From Actinomycetes bacterium (GTDB taxonomy: Bacteria > Actinomycetota > Acidimicrobiia > Acidimicrobiales > Ilumatobacteraceae): a DNA stretch of 64,000 nt. Both the position numbers and the translations under genes were made by a program. Below, in pieces: positions 40,037-49,336 of this stretch. The first letter of the stretch is position 1. The number at the start of each line of letters is the position of its first letter. Where the stretch lies: NCBI GenBank assembly GCA_025358125.1, contig JANYKS010000103.1, positions 1 through 64,000 of the forward strand, given 5' to 3'. The notes beneath the pieces were generated by a model. That model worked only from the letters and a program-made list of their open reading frames with translations. It made no database searches and was not told the DNA's origin.

Positions 40037-40561
40037 TCAATCGAGTGCCGCGATCAGCTCGCTGATGGGAGGGCGGGCGTCGGGAGTCGCCGGTAGCGAG
40101 AGGTAGCGGAGCACACCGTCGCGTCCGACGACTGCGTCCGCTCCGAGCTGGTGGATGTCCTCGGTCGGGCGTTGCAGGCGGCGCCCTTGGCGTAAGAGCC
40201 GTACGTACATCCGCAGGCTGCCGAGCGACCAGATCTGCCGATTCGTGCCGCGCTCCGCGCCGAGCAGCTGGTACAGCTTGCGGTCGACGTCGGCGAGGAT
40301 CGCGAACGGCACGCCGAGGTGATCTCGATACGCCGCGAGCCGCTCAGGCGCCGCGAACGTGACCACGGCGACGGTGGCGTCGCCGAACTGGCCGAGGCGA
40401 TCGCGCACGGCGACCACGTGTTCCTGGCACGGCAGTCAAGCGAGGTGTCGGTGCAGGATCAACACGAGTGGGCGTCCGCGCTGGTCAACGGTACGCCACG
40501 GCCGTCCGGAATGGTCGACGAGCTCGATGTCGGGGAGCTCGTCCCCGACGCGCAGGGTCAC
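40037..40561 (-). CDS. Candidate selenoprotein: peroxiredoxin-like redoxin with UxxC
   Basis: From GTG 40561 the frame reads VGDELPDIELVDHSG ... LVLILHRHLA, then TGA (40438-40436, codon 42). It continues in frame LPCQEHVVAVRDRLGQFGD and on to the stop at 40037: 174 codons. The TGA sits at the first position of what would be CLPC, so the decoded motif is U42-L-P-C45. The rest is a complete AhpC/TSA_2-like fold (VAVVTFAAPERL, FAILADVDRKLYQLLG). The start overlaps the stop of the flavin disulfide reductase gene (GTGA), which makes that enzyme the likely reductant. A small hairpin follows the TGA. Ordinary gene calling would give only a 126-residue fragment from 40417. Confidence 0.87.
40406..40420 (-). 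promoter_or_regulatory. Candidate bacterial SECIS stem-loop (redoxin gene)
   Basis: CACG (40420-40417) pairs with CGTG (40409-40406) around the 7-base loop UGGUCGC, with G at its second position. The loop starts 19 bases after the TGA. The stem is only four base pairs, so it is the weakest of the three candidates structurally, though still within the general bacterial form. Confidence 0.45.
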
Positions 40562-41922
40562 GTAAGTGTCCGGAGTGCGTCTTCGATGCCCCGGTGAAAG
40601 GTGGGGTAGGCGTAGATCATCGACCGGAGCTGCTCGATCGGGGTGGCGGTGTGAACGGCGAGGGTGAGCAGTCCGAGCACCTCGCCACCGTTGGGACCCA
40701 TGGCCGTCGCTCCGACGAGGACGCCGCGCTGTCGGTCGGCCACGAGCTTGATGAAACCGTCGTTGCCCGCCTTGTGGAGCCAGCCTCGTGCCGTGGAGGG
40801 CACGTTGACACAGCCGACGGAGACATCGATCCCGGCGTCGATCGCGGCCTGCTGCGAGAGGCCGACCGAGCCGACCTCGGGGTCGGTGAACGTGACGCGA
40901 GGAACCGCCCGGTAGTCGGCCGGCGGGTGGGGCGCGCCGAGGATGTCGGCGATCGCGATGCCGGCCTGGTACATCGAGATGTGGGTGAAGGCCCCCTTGC
41001 CGGTGATGTCGCCGACCGCCCAGACTCGCTCGGCGACTCGCAGCCGTTCGTCGACGGGAAGGGCGCGTGCGGTCGGGTCGACACCCAGCAAGTCGGCGCC
41101 GATCGCCGCGAGATCCACACGGCGCCCCGTCGCGACGAGGAGACGTTCGGCGTGCACGGTGCGATCGTCGGCGAGCCGGATGTGGAACTGCGTGCCGTCG
41201 TGGTCGACGCGAGTGGCGTCGGCGCCGGTGACGACGGTGACGCCCTCGCGCTCGAAGATCTCGGCGAGGAGCCGGCCGGCTTCGGGTTCCTCGAGCGGGA
41301 GCAGGCGTTGGGCGGCTTCCACAATGGTCACGTCGACGCCGAAGCGGGCGTACACCTGGCCGAGCTCTGCGCCGATGGCCCCACCGCCGAGCACGATGAT
41401 CGAGCCGGGCAGCTCCTTGGCCTCGATCGCATCGTGGTTCGTCCACAACGGTGTGTCCGCCAGACCGGTGATCGGGGGTATGGCCGGCGTGGTGCCAGTG
41501 GCCACCACGATCGCCCGTGACGCGCAGAACTGCTGATCGCCGACGGCGACTACATCGGCGGCGACGAGTCGACCTCTGCCGCGCACGAACCGGCCGCCCT
41601 TTCCTTCGAACCGTTCGACCGCAACGGTGTCGTCCCAATCGTCGGTGGCTTCGGCGCGGATACGTGCTGCGACCGGAGCCCAGTCGGCACGCACTACGGC
41701 GTCGCCGGCCATGCCGGGAATGCGGCGGGCTTCGGCGAGCAGATGCGCGGCCCGAACCATCATCTTCGACGGTATGCACCCCCAGTAGGGGCACTCCCCG
41801 CCGACGAGGCCGGCGTCGATGCCCACCACCGAGAGCCCGGCCTCGGCCAGCTTCCCGGCCACCTCTTCGCCTCCCGGACCCATGCCGATGACGACGACGT
41901 CCACCGGCTCGGGGGTGCTCAC
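40558..41922 (-). CDS. Flavin-dependent disulfide reductase (mercuric/dihydrolipoyl reductase-like)
   Basis: 454 residues of the pyridine nucleotide-disulfide oxidoreductase class I fold. FAD motif VVVIGMGPGGEEVA, redox disulfide GGECPYWGCIPSK (C-x4-C), NAD(P) motif IIVLGGGAIGAELGQVYAR, second FAD contact VWAVGDITGKGAFTH, and a C-terminal dimerisation domain with AYPTFHRGIEDAL carrying the His-Glu pair. Its stop overlaps the start of the redoxin gene (GTGA). Such tight coupling suggests that it reduces that peroxiredoxin directly or through a small thiol. Confidence 0.9.
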   Translation of the reverse strand: MSTPEPVDVVVIGMGPGGEEVAGKLAEAGLSVVGIDAGLVGGECPYWGCIPSKMMVRAAHLLAEARRIPGMAGDAVVRADWAPVAARIRAEATDDWDDTVAVERFEGKGGRFVRGRGRLVAADVVAVGDQQFCASRAIVVATGTTPAIPPITGLADTPLWTNHDAIEAKELPGSIIVLGGGAIGAELGQVYARFGVDVTIVEAAQRLLPLEEPEAGRLLAEIFEREGVTVVTGADATRVDHDGTQFHIRLADDRTVHAERLLVATGRRVDLAAIGADLLGVDPTARALPVDERLRVAERVWAVGDITGKGAFTHISMYQAGIAIADILGAPHPPADYRAVPRVTFTDPEVGSVGLSQQAAIDAGIDVSVGCVNVPSTARGWLHKAGNDGFIKLVADRQRGVLVGATAMGPNGGEVLGLLTLAVHTATPIEQLRSMIYAYPTFHRGIEDALRTLT

Positions 41923-42011
41923 GAGCCGCTCCGGTCGATCTCGTTGCCGCGCACATCAAAGAGTACCAGGCTCCACTGGCCGGCGCAGACTGGCCGGCGC
42001 AGACAGCGGCG

Positions 42012-42017
42012 TAGAGT
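42012..42017 (+). promoter_or_regulatory. -10 box (TAGAGT) of a leaderless gene
   Basis: TAGAGT ends 6 bases before the ATG at 42024, which puts transcription start at the A of the start codon. No Shine-Dalgarno sequence is present. Confidence 0.55.
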
Positions 42018-42023
42018 GCGCGG

Positions 42024-42926
42024 ATGGATTACGAGTCAGTCGTCGCCGCCTTCTTCCAGGCCTCCCCGCCCGATGCCGTGTCGACTCCCACCGTCCAGGC
42101 TTCGCCCGCCAGGCGCCTGCGCGACGCGATCGAGCCGATCGCGATGCACTCGGTGTGGTCCCGGGCCACCAACGAGCGGTTGGCCGAGATGGATCTCGAC
42201 TTTCTCACCGGGTACGTGTGGGGGCGGGCGGCCGCCCTCGGCGAGCCGGACGCCGGCGTGGTGGTGGCCGCCTTCGCCGTGTTCGAGCCCGGCCTCGTGC
42301 GCGACGCCTACGAGCAGGGTCGCCGGGCCTGCCCGCGTGATCGACTTCTCGCCGCTCGCACCGACGCGACGGTGGCCAGCCTGCTGGAAACGCTGGAGGG
42401 GGCGGATGTCGCGCCGGTGGCCGACGTACTCGAACGGGCGGTCTCAGTCGCCGACGGCACCGGACGTCCACTGTTTTCCGGTCTGGCCGGCCAACCGTGG
42501 CCGGCCGATCCGGTTGGTCGGCTCTGGCGGGCGTGTGAGCTGCTGCGCGAGCACCGCGGCGACAGTCACGTGGCTGCCTGCATTTCCCGCGGCCTCGGAC
42601 CGGTTGACATGAACATCCTCACCGAGCTCTGGGTGGGCATGCCGCTCGGAAGCTACTCGGCCACCCGCGGCTGGGCGCATGACACGATCCGGTCGGCGGC
42701 CGCCGCGCTGGAACGCTCCGGGCTGCTGGAAGGCGATTGGCTCAGCCCGGCCGGCCACGCGTTTCGGGCCGAGCTGGAGGCTGCGACAGACGCGATGCAG
42801 CAGCCGATCCTTGAAGCACTCGGGGCTGACGTCGAGTCCGTGATCGAGCAGCTCGCGGCGTGGTCGCAACGGTGCATCGGCGCCGGGGCGTTCCCCCCTG
42901 ACGTGTTCAAGCGAGCGGCGGGCTGA
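42024..42926 (+). CDS. SCO6745-family protein
   Basis: 300 residues, mostly helical. The C-terminal third contains a winged-helix-like part (ATRGWAHDTIRSAAAALERSGLLEG). The N-terminal PARRLRDAIEPIAMHSVWSRATNERLAEMDLDFLTGYVWGRAAALGEP is the conserved opening of the actinobacterial SCO6745/SalK-like family. Function unknown. It appears to be leaderless and monocistronic. Confidence 0.82.
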   Translation: MDYESVVAAFFQASPPDAVSTPTVQASPARRLRDAIEPIAMHSVWSRATNERLAEMDLDFLTGYVWGRAAALGEPDAGVVVAAFAVFEPGLVRDAYEQGRRACPRDRLLAARTDATVASLLETLEGADVAPVADVLERAVSVADGTGRPLFSGLAGQPWPADPVGRLWRACELLREHRGDSHVAACISRGLGPVDMNILTELWVGMPLGSYSATRGWAHDTIRSAAAALERSGLLEGDWLSPAGHAFRAELEAATDAMQQPILEALGADVESVIEQLAAWSQRCIGAGAFPPDVFKRAAG

Positions 42927-42980
42927 GCGGTCCGAACTGCGCCCGCCGTAATCGCAGTCGGCGGGCGTTCGCGCCTTCGA

Positions 42981-43463
42981 TCATGTGCCTGGCCGGGAGC
43001 CGCGCCGAACCGAGATGTCGTCGGCGTCGAGCGCAGCGACCAGTTGCTCGAGGTCGGCCTTGAGGCGATGCGCCCGGCGCTCGTCGAAACCGAACTTTGC
43101 GCCCATCTCGCATGGCACGCCGGCCGCCCTCTGTCGCAGTGCTCGCCCGGTCGCGGTGAGCGCGATCAGGACCCGGCGCTCGTCGTGCGGGTCGCGATCA
43201 CGGCGCACCAGCCCGCGCAGTTCGAGCCGCTTCAGCAAGGGCGTCAGGGTGCCGCTGTCGAGGCGCAGCCGCTCGCCGAGCTCTCCGACCGAGACGACGG
43301 AGGCGTCGTCCTCCCAGAGAACCAGCATCGCCAGGTATTGCGGATAGGTCAGCTGCAACTCGGCGAGGACCGGCGCGTAGGCGCGCACCACGGCCCGACT
43401 GGCAGCGTGCACCGCGAAGCACAGCTGGCGATCCAGCAACAGTTGGGCGAAGTCCTCAGCCAC
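42981..43463 (-). CDS. ohrR: OhrR-type MarR regulator
   Basis: 160 residues from GTG 43463. LLLDRQLCFAVHAASRAVVRAY places the peroxide-sensing Cys at position 15, as in Bacillus OhrR. LTYPQYLAMLVLWEDD and the HTH/wing DSGTLTPLLKRLELRGLVRRDRDPHDERRVLI follow. A second cysteine (GVPCEMG) suggests a two-Cys mechanism. Divergent from ohr, with an inverted repeat between. It represses ohr until oxidised by organic hydroperoxide. Confidence 0.9.
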   Translation of the reverse strand: MAEDFAQLLLDRQLCFAVHAASRAVVRAYAPVLAELQLTYPQYLAMLVLWEDDASVVSVGELGERLRLDSGTLTPLLKRLELRGLVRRDRDPHDERRVLIALTATGRALRQRAAGVPCEMGAKFGFDERRAHRLKADLEQLVAALDADDISVRRGSRPGT

Positions 43464-43499
43464 GTCGCCAAGTGTAACAGTTCGATGTTGCGTTATGTG

Positions 43500-43526
43500 A
43501 TTGTGTACAATATGATACTGCACAAT
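43500..43526. promoter_or_regulatory. Candidate OhrR operator
   Basis: ATTGTG (43500-43505) and CACAAT (43521-43526) form a perfect inverted repeat with a 15-base AT-rich centre containing TACAATATGATA, similar to TACAATT-type OhrR boxes. It lies in the ohrR/ohr intergenic region. Confidence 0.6.
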
Positions 43527-43575
43527 ATAAATCCGGATGATGGAATGCGAACCCCGGTCAGAGAAGGAAGCCACC

Positions 43576-43992
43576 ATGAACGTGCTCTACACCGCCACCG
43601 CGACCGCCACAGGCGACGGCCGAAATGGTCACGCCACTTCCGAGGACGGGACCCTCGATCTCGACCTGCGCCTCCCGACCGCGATGGGCGGCCCCGGCGG
43701 CGCCACGAACCCCGAGCAGCTGTTCGCCGTCGGGTACGCGGCCTGCTTCCACTCGGCGCTGAAGGTGGTCGCCGGCAGCGACAAGCTCGACGTCATCGGT
43801 AGCGAGGTGTCGGCCAGCGTCGGCATCGGCACACTCGACAACGGCGGCTTCGGGCTGCAGGTCGAGCTCGATGTGGTGGTGCCGAACCTCGACCGGGCGT
43901 CGGCGGAGGCGCTCGTCGCCAAAGCGCACCAGATCTGCCCGTACAGCAACGCCACCAGAGGCAACATCGACGTCAAGCTCACCGTCATCTGA
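43576..43992 (+). CDS. ohr: Organic hydroperoxide resistance protein Ohr
   Basis: 138 residues of the Ohr/OsmC fold. The two catalytic cysteines are in VGYAACFHSAL (C57) and QICPYSNATRGN (C121). The N-terminal NVLYTATATATGDGRNG is the usual Ohr beginning. AAGGAAG precedes ATG 43576. It reduces organic and lipid hydroperoxides using lipoylated proteins or thiols. Controlled by the divergent OhrR. Confidence 0.95.
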   Translation: MNVLYTATATATGDGRNGHATSEDGTLDLDLRLPTAMGGPGGATNPEQLFAVGYAACFHSALKVVAGSDKLDVIGSEVSASVGIGTLDNGGFGLQVELDVVVPNLDRASAEALVAKAHQICPYSNATRGNIDVKLTVI

Positions 43993-44067
43993 TCGCCCGC
44001 CGCGAACCGGCTGGACGGAACAGCACTTCTGCCTCCAGCGGAGCGGCGGCCTGGCATCTGATTGTGG

Positions 44068-47000
44068 CTACGGCGTGACGACCGGGCAGGCGGGAGTGCC
44101 GCCGGTCGTGCACACGATCCGCCCTTGGATCGCAGGACTGATTGGCGAGTTCGTCGTCAAGTAGTCCGCGGCGACCTGGTCCATGATGTCGCGGGTCGTC
44201 ACTCGGCTCACGAAGTTCGGGTAGCCGTCGCCGCCAGATGCCATGAAGTCGTTCTCGGCGAGCGTGTACGTCGAGCCGGCCGTCAGGTCGACCAGCGCCC
44301 CCGTGCACGATCCGTCGACGGCCTGGCGCACCGCCCCGGTCACCCGGCTGCCCGGCGGGGAGGAGATGGCATAGGTGAAGCAGAGCCCGGACACCTGCGC
44401 GAACCGGCCGTTGACGGCGGGTATCGCCGAGACGCCGTTCTCGAGCATCGTCTTCAGCTCGGCCCCGGTTACCCGGAGCGTGACGGCGACGTTGCCGAAC
44501 GGCAGCACCGTCAGCACCTGACCGCGCGAGATCGGGTACGGCGGTGACGTATACGGCGGGCAGAAGTCGGCCGGGTTGTCGGTCGTCGGGCAGGTCATAT
44601 CGGCCCGCAGGCCACCCGAGTTGGTGATCGCGAAGTCGGTCGCGTACGTCGTGCGCATCGCGTCGGCAACGACGTTGCCGACCAGCGACTCGCACGTGCG
44701 ACCCGAGCTGTTGCCGCACGCGTCCGCCCGCGGGATGAACCGAGTCGAACTCCCGATCACCGTGCCGAGGATCGGCGCCAGCTGGGTATTCAACTCGTCG
44801 ATCCGGGATTGGATCGACGCGTCCGGGGTTACGCCGATGTTCCATGGCTTGTGAAAGTCGGCGGTCTTGTAGACGACCTGGCCGGTGCTCGTATCGAGTA
44901 CCAGGCGCACTCGCGCGAATCGGATGCCCTTGCTGCGGTTCTCGACGACGAGAACGCCATTCGTCCGGGTCGAGACCACCTGGAAGTCGGTATGGTCGCC
45001 GATGACCAGATCGACGCCGGTCAGTTGGTCGGCGAGGTCGGTCAGCGGCCCGGTTGGATTCGTCGGCGTTCCGGACGTGGCGCCGTCGTGGCCCATCACC
45101 ACGATCATCTTTGCGCCCTTCGCACGCAGGCGGTTCACCTCCGCCTGCACCGCCGGGAGCCGCGGCGCGACGTGGAACGGGAGGAACGCGTTCGGGAAGA
45201 CGAGCGTCGGCGCGTCCTCGTTGGTAAAGCCGACCAGGCCGAGCTTGCCGCCCTCGACTTCGAACGTTGCCGACGGCGACCACTCCGGCGGGGTCTTGCC
45301 ATTCGCGTCGACGACGTTCGACGAGAGGTACGGGAACTCGGCGAGCGGGATCAGCGTCTCGCGCAAGTACTGCTGGCCCTTGTCGAAGTTATGATTCCCG
45401 AGTCCGTCGGCCGAGAAGCCCATCGCGTTCATCAACTCGATCGTCGGCGTGTCACCGAAGAATGATGAGATGGGCGGCGACGCTCCGACCGAGTCGCCGG
45501 CAGCCACCGTGAAGTGCTCGCCCTGGGCCTCGTCGCGGTACACGTCGAACCAGGGCTTGAGGAACGCGGCCCCGCCGATCGCGAACGTCGGGCCGACCGT
45601 GTCGGCCGCCTCCGACAGCGGGATGAGCTGCCCGTGGTAGTCGCTGACGTCGAGGATGGTGATCTCTTTGTACTGACCCGCGCCTTTCGTCAGCCCGTAG
45701 AGGATCTTGCCGCGCGCGTTCTGCGGGCCGGGGATCCCGAGGAGGAACGACAACGTCGGAGCGACATCGATCGCGCGCACCCCTTCCATCGGCCCCTGCT
45801 TGCGAATGCCCGGGCCGGCCGCGACGAACGTGCCGTGCATGTTGACGCTCGCGTCGAGGTCGACGAGCTCGGGCAGGTAGCCGTGCTGGCCGAAGAACTG
45901 GGAGAACGCGATCCGCTGACCGGGTGTCGCCGCGTCGAACTGATACGGCGGGCGCAGGACGACCACGACGTCGCCCGAGCGGGTCGGGTGGAGCGAGTCG
46001 GAGCCGTCGACGTCGCGCAATTCCTCCTTCTTGATGATTCTCGAAACGACCTGCTTGCCGGGGTTCGCCGGGTCGCTGAGGTTCTGGAACGCGGCGATGA
46101 TCTCGTTGCGAACGGCCTCGTAATTTGCCGCTGGGACCACGCCGCCGGGGTCGCGACCGGCGAGGTTCAGGTAGATCTGCGCCGTGCCGCCAGCCCAGCA
46201 GGCCTTCGCTCGAACGGGGGCAGCGGGCGCGCGGCAGTTGCTGACGTTCTCGGCGCCGGTGATGCCGGCGTCGGCAAGGATCTTGGCGGCGTTGACCGCG
46301 TACCACTGCGGCGCGAAGCCGTGGTCGGACGTGACGAACGTGGTCGGGTCGCCGCCCATCAGATCGCGGCCGTGCGTCAGTGTCTCATCGGCCTCGGCGT
46401 AGGCGGATCGGATGTAGCCCTCGCGCGTGGCGAGCAGGTTGTCCTTCGTCCCGTCGCCGTTGACATCGTCGAAGTACGGGTTCGGGTCGCCGTCCATGTC
46501 GGTCGGAACCGTCAGCCCGAGGAACTGATGCGAGAACTCGTCGGTCACGGGGTTTCCGAGGAGCAGCAGGTCGGCATCGACGTGCAGTGTCTTGAAGATG
46601 TAATCGAGATAGGCGTAGGCGGAGTTCTTCCACATCAAACCCTGCTCGACGTAGGTGTCCTCGTCGACGATCAGCGCCTCGAGCACGGCGAAGTCGGCCG
46701 CGGTCGAACTCGGGAAGTTCTTGTTCAGCGTCTCCTCGAAGCCGAGCGGCGTAGCGCAGCCGGCCGCGTAGGTGCACCCGTTGTAGGTCGCGTTTGCGCG
46801 CGCGATCGAGGTGAAGTAGATCCGGAACTGGGAGAGATCGGGGGCGATGTCGATCGCCTTCAGGTAGAAGCCCGCAGTCTGTCCGGCACGGGAGCCCGTG
46901 AGGGTGACCTTGACGTCCGCCCAGTCACCGGCGCCCAGATTCGCGACGGACGCCGAGCCGTCCTTGGCGGCGGTCGCCGGGACGGCGAGCACCTTGTCGT

Positions 47001-47799
47001 AGTTGGTGGTCGCGTCATCCGTCGAGTCGTAGACGTAGAGGTCGTAAAATCGATCGACGTTGTCCGCCGCCGGGAACGCTGTATTCGTCACCTTCAACTG
47101 CTTCTGCTTGGCAGGGCTGAAGGAAGCGGGTACATTCGACCAGCCCGAGGCCGAGTCGAGGTCGACCCGCTGATATGAGACGCCGAAGGCGCTCGCGCCA
47201 CCCGGCTGGCCGGGCACGTCGTAGTTGGCCAGGATGCCGCGGTTCGAAAAGAACGAACGGAAGTCGATGACCGGGCCCTTGATCTGCGGTACGAGGTTAC
47301 GAACGCCGACCCATTCGACAGAGACGACGGACTTGCCCGCGCGCTCGGCCGACTGGGCAATGTGGTCCGCCTGCAGGATGCCGTTCGTCGCGAACGAGGT
47401 CCGGTTGTTGAAGCTGCTCTCGCCGGTGCGGTGGAACGTGTTGTTGGTGGAGCCGTGCTCGCTCGGGTACGTGCCGGTGGCGAGCGTGTGCCAGCCGACA
47501 CCGGTGTTCGGCGGGAAGGCTTGCACGAGACCGTTCTCGCCCTTGACCCCTCGCTCCATCATCTTCGACAGCGTCGGCATTGCTCCCTCGGCCGCGTAGC
47601 GGTCGACCAGATCCGGACGCATCCCGTCGGACGCGAACAGCACGGCCTTGGTGGCGAGCGGCTTGGCGGCTCGATTGGGGGCGGATGATTGTGCGGCCGA
47701 TGTCGCTGGGGACCGGTCCGTGGATCCGGCTGTGGCGCTGAACATCAAGACGATGGGCAGTGTCACCGCCGCCCAAAGCCTCACGCGGGTACGCCTCAT
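44068..47799 (-). CDS. Secreted phosphodiesterase/5'-nucleotidase fusion
   Basis: 1243 residues with a signal peptide ([21 protein letters not shown]). The N-terminal half is an alkaline-phosphatase-superfamily (type I phosphodiesterase/NPP) domain: [30 protein letters not shown], and [10 protein letters not shown] late in the domain. From ~700 onward comes a 5'-nucleotidase/UshA-type metallophosphoesterase ([50 protein letters not shown]). A C-terminal nucleotidase domain follows ([41 protein letters not shown]). The two activities could act in series on extracellular nucleotides. Monocistronic. Confidence 0.9.
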   Translation of the reverse strand: MRRTRVRLWAAVTLPIVLMFSATAGSTDRSPATSAAQSSAPNRAAKPLATKAVLFASDGMRPDLVDRYAAEGAMPTLSKMMERGVKGENGLVQAFPPNTGVGWHTLATGTYPSEHGSTNNTFHRTGESSFNNRTSFATNGILQADHIAQSAERAGKSVVSVEWVGVRNLVPQIKGPVIDFRSFFSNRGILANYDVPGQPGGASAFGVSYQRVDLDSASGWSNVPASFSPAKQKQLKVTNTAFPAADNVDRFYDLYVYDSTDDATTNYDKVLAVPATAAKDGSASVANLGAGDWADVKVTLTGSRAGQTAGFYLKAIDIAPDLSQFRIYFTSIARANATYNGCTYAAGCATPLGFEETLNKNFPSSTAADFAVLEALIVDEDTYVEQGLMWKNSAYAYLDYIFKTLHVDADLLLLGNPVTDEFSHQFLGLTVPTDMDGDPNPYFDDVNGDGTKDNLLATREGYIRSAYAEADETLTHGRDLMGGDPTTFVTSDHGFAPQWYAVNAAKILADAGITGAENVSNCRAPAAPVRAKACWAGGTAQIYLNLAGRDPGGVVPAANYEAVRNEIIAAFQNLSDPANPGKQVVSRIIKKEELRDVDGSDSLHPTRSGDVVVVLRPPYQFDAATPGQRIAFSQFFGQHGYLPELVDLDASVNMHGTFVAAGPGIRKQGPMEGVRAIDVAPTLSFLLGIPGPQNARGKILYGLTKGAGQYKEITILDVSDYHGQLIPLSEAADTVGPTFAIGGAAFLKPWFDVYRDEAQGEHFTVAAGDSVGASPPISSFFGDTPTIELMNAMGFSADGLGNHNFDKGQQYLRETLIPLAEFPYLSSNVVDANGKTPPEWSPSATFEVEGGKLGLVGFTNEDAPTLVFPNAFLPFHVAPRLPAVQAEVNRLRAKGAKMIVVMGHDGATSGTPTNPTGPLTDLADQLTGVDLVIGDHTDFQVVSTRTNGVLVVENRSKGIRFARVRLVLDTSTGQVVYKTADFHKPWNIGVTPDASIQSRIDELNTQLAPILGTVIGSSTRFIPRADACGNSSGRTCESLVGNVVADAMRTTYATDFAITNSGGLRADMTCPTTDNPADFCPPYTSPPYPISRGQVLTVLPFGNVAVTLRVTGAELKTMLENGVSAIPAVNGRFAQVSGLCFTYAISSPPGSRVTGAVRQAVDGSCTGALVDLTAGSTYTLAENDFMASGGDGYPNFVSRVTTRDIMDQVAADYLTTNSPISPAIQGRIVCTTGGTPACPVVTP

Positions 47800-47948
47800 C
47801 CTGATTCCCCTCTCATCGGCGGAACGGAGTGCATTCTATGCGGTGGCACCCTGTCGTCAAGGGCCTGCACCTGGGCGTTCGCGGTCGACGCGGCTTCGCG
47901 GATCATCGTCGAAACGTGCGGGGTGATCGCACGCCCTATGCTCGGGGG

Positions 47949-48725
47949 ATGATGTCTCACCGCCGGATGGCGGACCTGCGAGCCTCCGAGCTACCCGGAC
48001 GGGTGTCGGATCGTTCGACGCTCGTACTGCCGCTCGGCGCGATCGAGCAGCACGGCCCGCATCTCCCATATTCCACCGATCTCCTCATCGCGGAGGCCAC
48101 CGGGGCCGCCATCGTGGACGCCGTTGGCGACGACCTCGACTTGTGGTTGTTGCCCTCGCTCGCCTACACGAAATCCAACGAGCACGCGTGGAACGCCGGA
48201 ACGGTCTGGCTGTCTGCCACCACGATGCTGGCGGTGCTCGACGACATCGGGCGGTCCCTCGCCATGACGGGCGCCCGCAAGCTGGCCCTGCTGAACGGCC
48301 ACGGCGGGAACACCGCGCTGCTCAACGTGGCGTGCCGCGAACTGCGGCTGAAGTACGGCTTCCAGACGTTCCTCCTGCACCCGTTCGTCCCGCCGGACCA
48401 CGGCGGCGCATCCGCGGCCAATGAGCTCGGGATGGGCATCCACGCCGGCATGGACGAGACGTCGATGATCCTGCACTTGCGCCCCGAGCTCGTCGACATG
48501 GCGCTGGCCGCCCGCAACGTGCCCGAGCGCCTCGCCGAGAACCGGCACGTCCGCTTCGGCGGCTCGGTGAGCTTCGGATGGCTGTCGAACGACTTCGGCC
48601 CGTCCGGGGTGATCGGCGACCCGACGGGGGCGAACGCCGACCACGGCAAGGCGCTGTTCGAGTCGTGTGTCGCCACGTTGAGCGAAGCCTTCGCGGAGAT
48701 CAGCGAATTCGAGTTCGGGAATTGA
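47949..48725 (+). CDS. Creatininase-family amidohydrolase
   Basis: 258 residues. The metal motifs are LPLGAIEQHGPHLPYSTD, LALLNGHGGNTALL and GIHAGMDETSMIL, the Glu/His/Asp pattern of creatininase and MftE-like enzymes. Starts at ATG 47949 or the in-frame ATG 47967 are possible. No mycofactocin genes are adjacent, so a MftE role is not supported. The substrate is probably an amide or a formamide-type linkage. Confidence 0.88.
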   Translation: MMSHRRMADLRASELPGRVSDRSTLVLPLGAIEQHGPHLPYSTDLLIAEATGAAIVDAVGDDLDLWLLPSLAYTKSNEHAWNAGTVWLSATTMLAVLDDIGRSLAMTGARKLALLNGHGGNTALLNVACRELRLKYGFQTFLLHPFVPPDHGGASAANELGMGIHAGMDETSMILHLRPELVDMALAARNVPERLAENRHVRFGGSVSFGWLSNDFGPSGVIGDPTGANADHGKALFESCVATLSEAFAEISEFEFGN

Positions 48726-48791
48726 TGAAGTGAACAGCGCCGGTTGATCGGTCAAGATCGAGGCGGCCGCTGTCGAACGGTAGTCGCTCCT

Positions 48792-49070
48792 TCATTTCTC
48801 CGGTTGGTGGCGGAGTGCGTCGAGGCGTTGGCGGTAGTCGTCGGGCTCGATCTCGCCGCGAGCGAGGCGCTCGGCGAGGATCTCTTGCGCTGCTGGCCGT
48901 GCCGCTGCGAGCGGTTGCGTGTCGTGTGTGTGCGGATGCGAGGTGTGGGGTCCGCGTCGGATGAGCGTCACGGCGAGCCAAATCACGCCTCCCCAAAAGG
49001 CGATCATCATGATCGCCATCCACCACCAAGAGCCTCCGCCCCAGCCGTCATTCCAGTCTCCGTTGTGCAT
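48792..49070 (-). CDS. Small membrane protein with SHOCT domain
   Basis: 92 residues. A Gly/Trp-rich start, one transmembrane helix (WWWMAIMMIAFWGGVIWLAVTLI), a His-rich linker (PHTSHPHTHD), then the SHOCT domain ILAERLARGEIEPDDYRQRLDAL. ATG 49070 has AAGGAGG at good spacing. A paralogue lies at 50112. SHOCT proteins often accompany metal-handling loci; here a P1B ATPase and a decayed VIT gene are near. Confidence 0.82.
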   Translation of the reverse strand: MHNGDWNDGWGGGSWWWMAIMMIAFWGGVIWLAVTLIRRGPHTSHPHTHDTQPLAAARPAAQEILAERLARGEIEPDDYRQRLDALRHQPEK

Positions 49071-49336
49071 GACGCACCTCCTTGTCGTTTGCTGCTGTGA
49101 ACGGTACGCGTGTCGGCTGCCGTTCTCGCGTCGGTGGAGCGAATAGCGAACTGTCTGCACACTGTCTCCACGGGATCTCCATGTCATTCCGCCATCGTCG
49201 GGCTGGAGTCTCGTCGTGTCGAGCGACACCGGCACCCTTCGATCAGGACCTGGCGAACGCGCGTGACCGGCTCGTGGGTTCACCTGTCGCCAGTACGGCT
49301 CGCTGCGGATCCGGTGGCGATGGCCGAGGTCTGCGA

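Noticed and set aside
45514-47178. 554-codon plus-strand frame opposite the phosphodiesterase fusion
   Set aside because: It mirrors the codons of a clearly conserved gene on the other strand and has no recognisable domain.
47949-48725. Mycofactocin MftE
   Set aside because: Creatininase fold is shared, but no mftA-D genes are adjacent; the nearby radical SAM gene lacks the MftC partner context.
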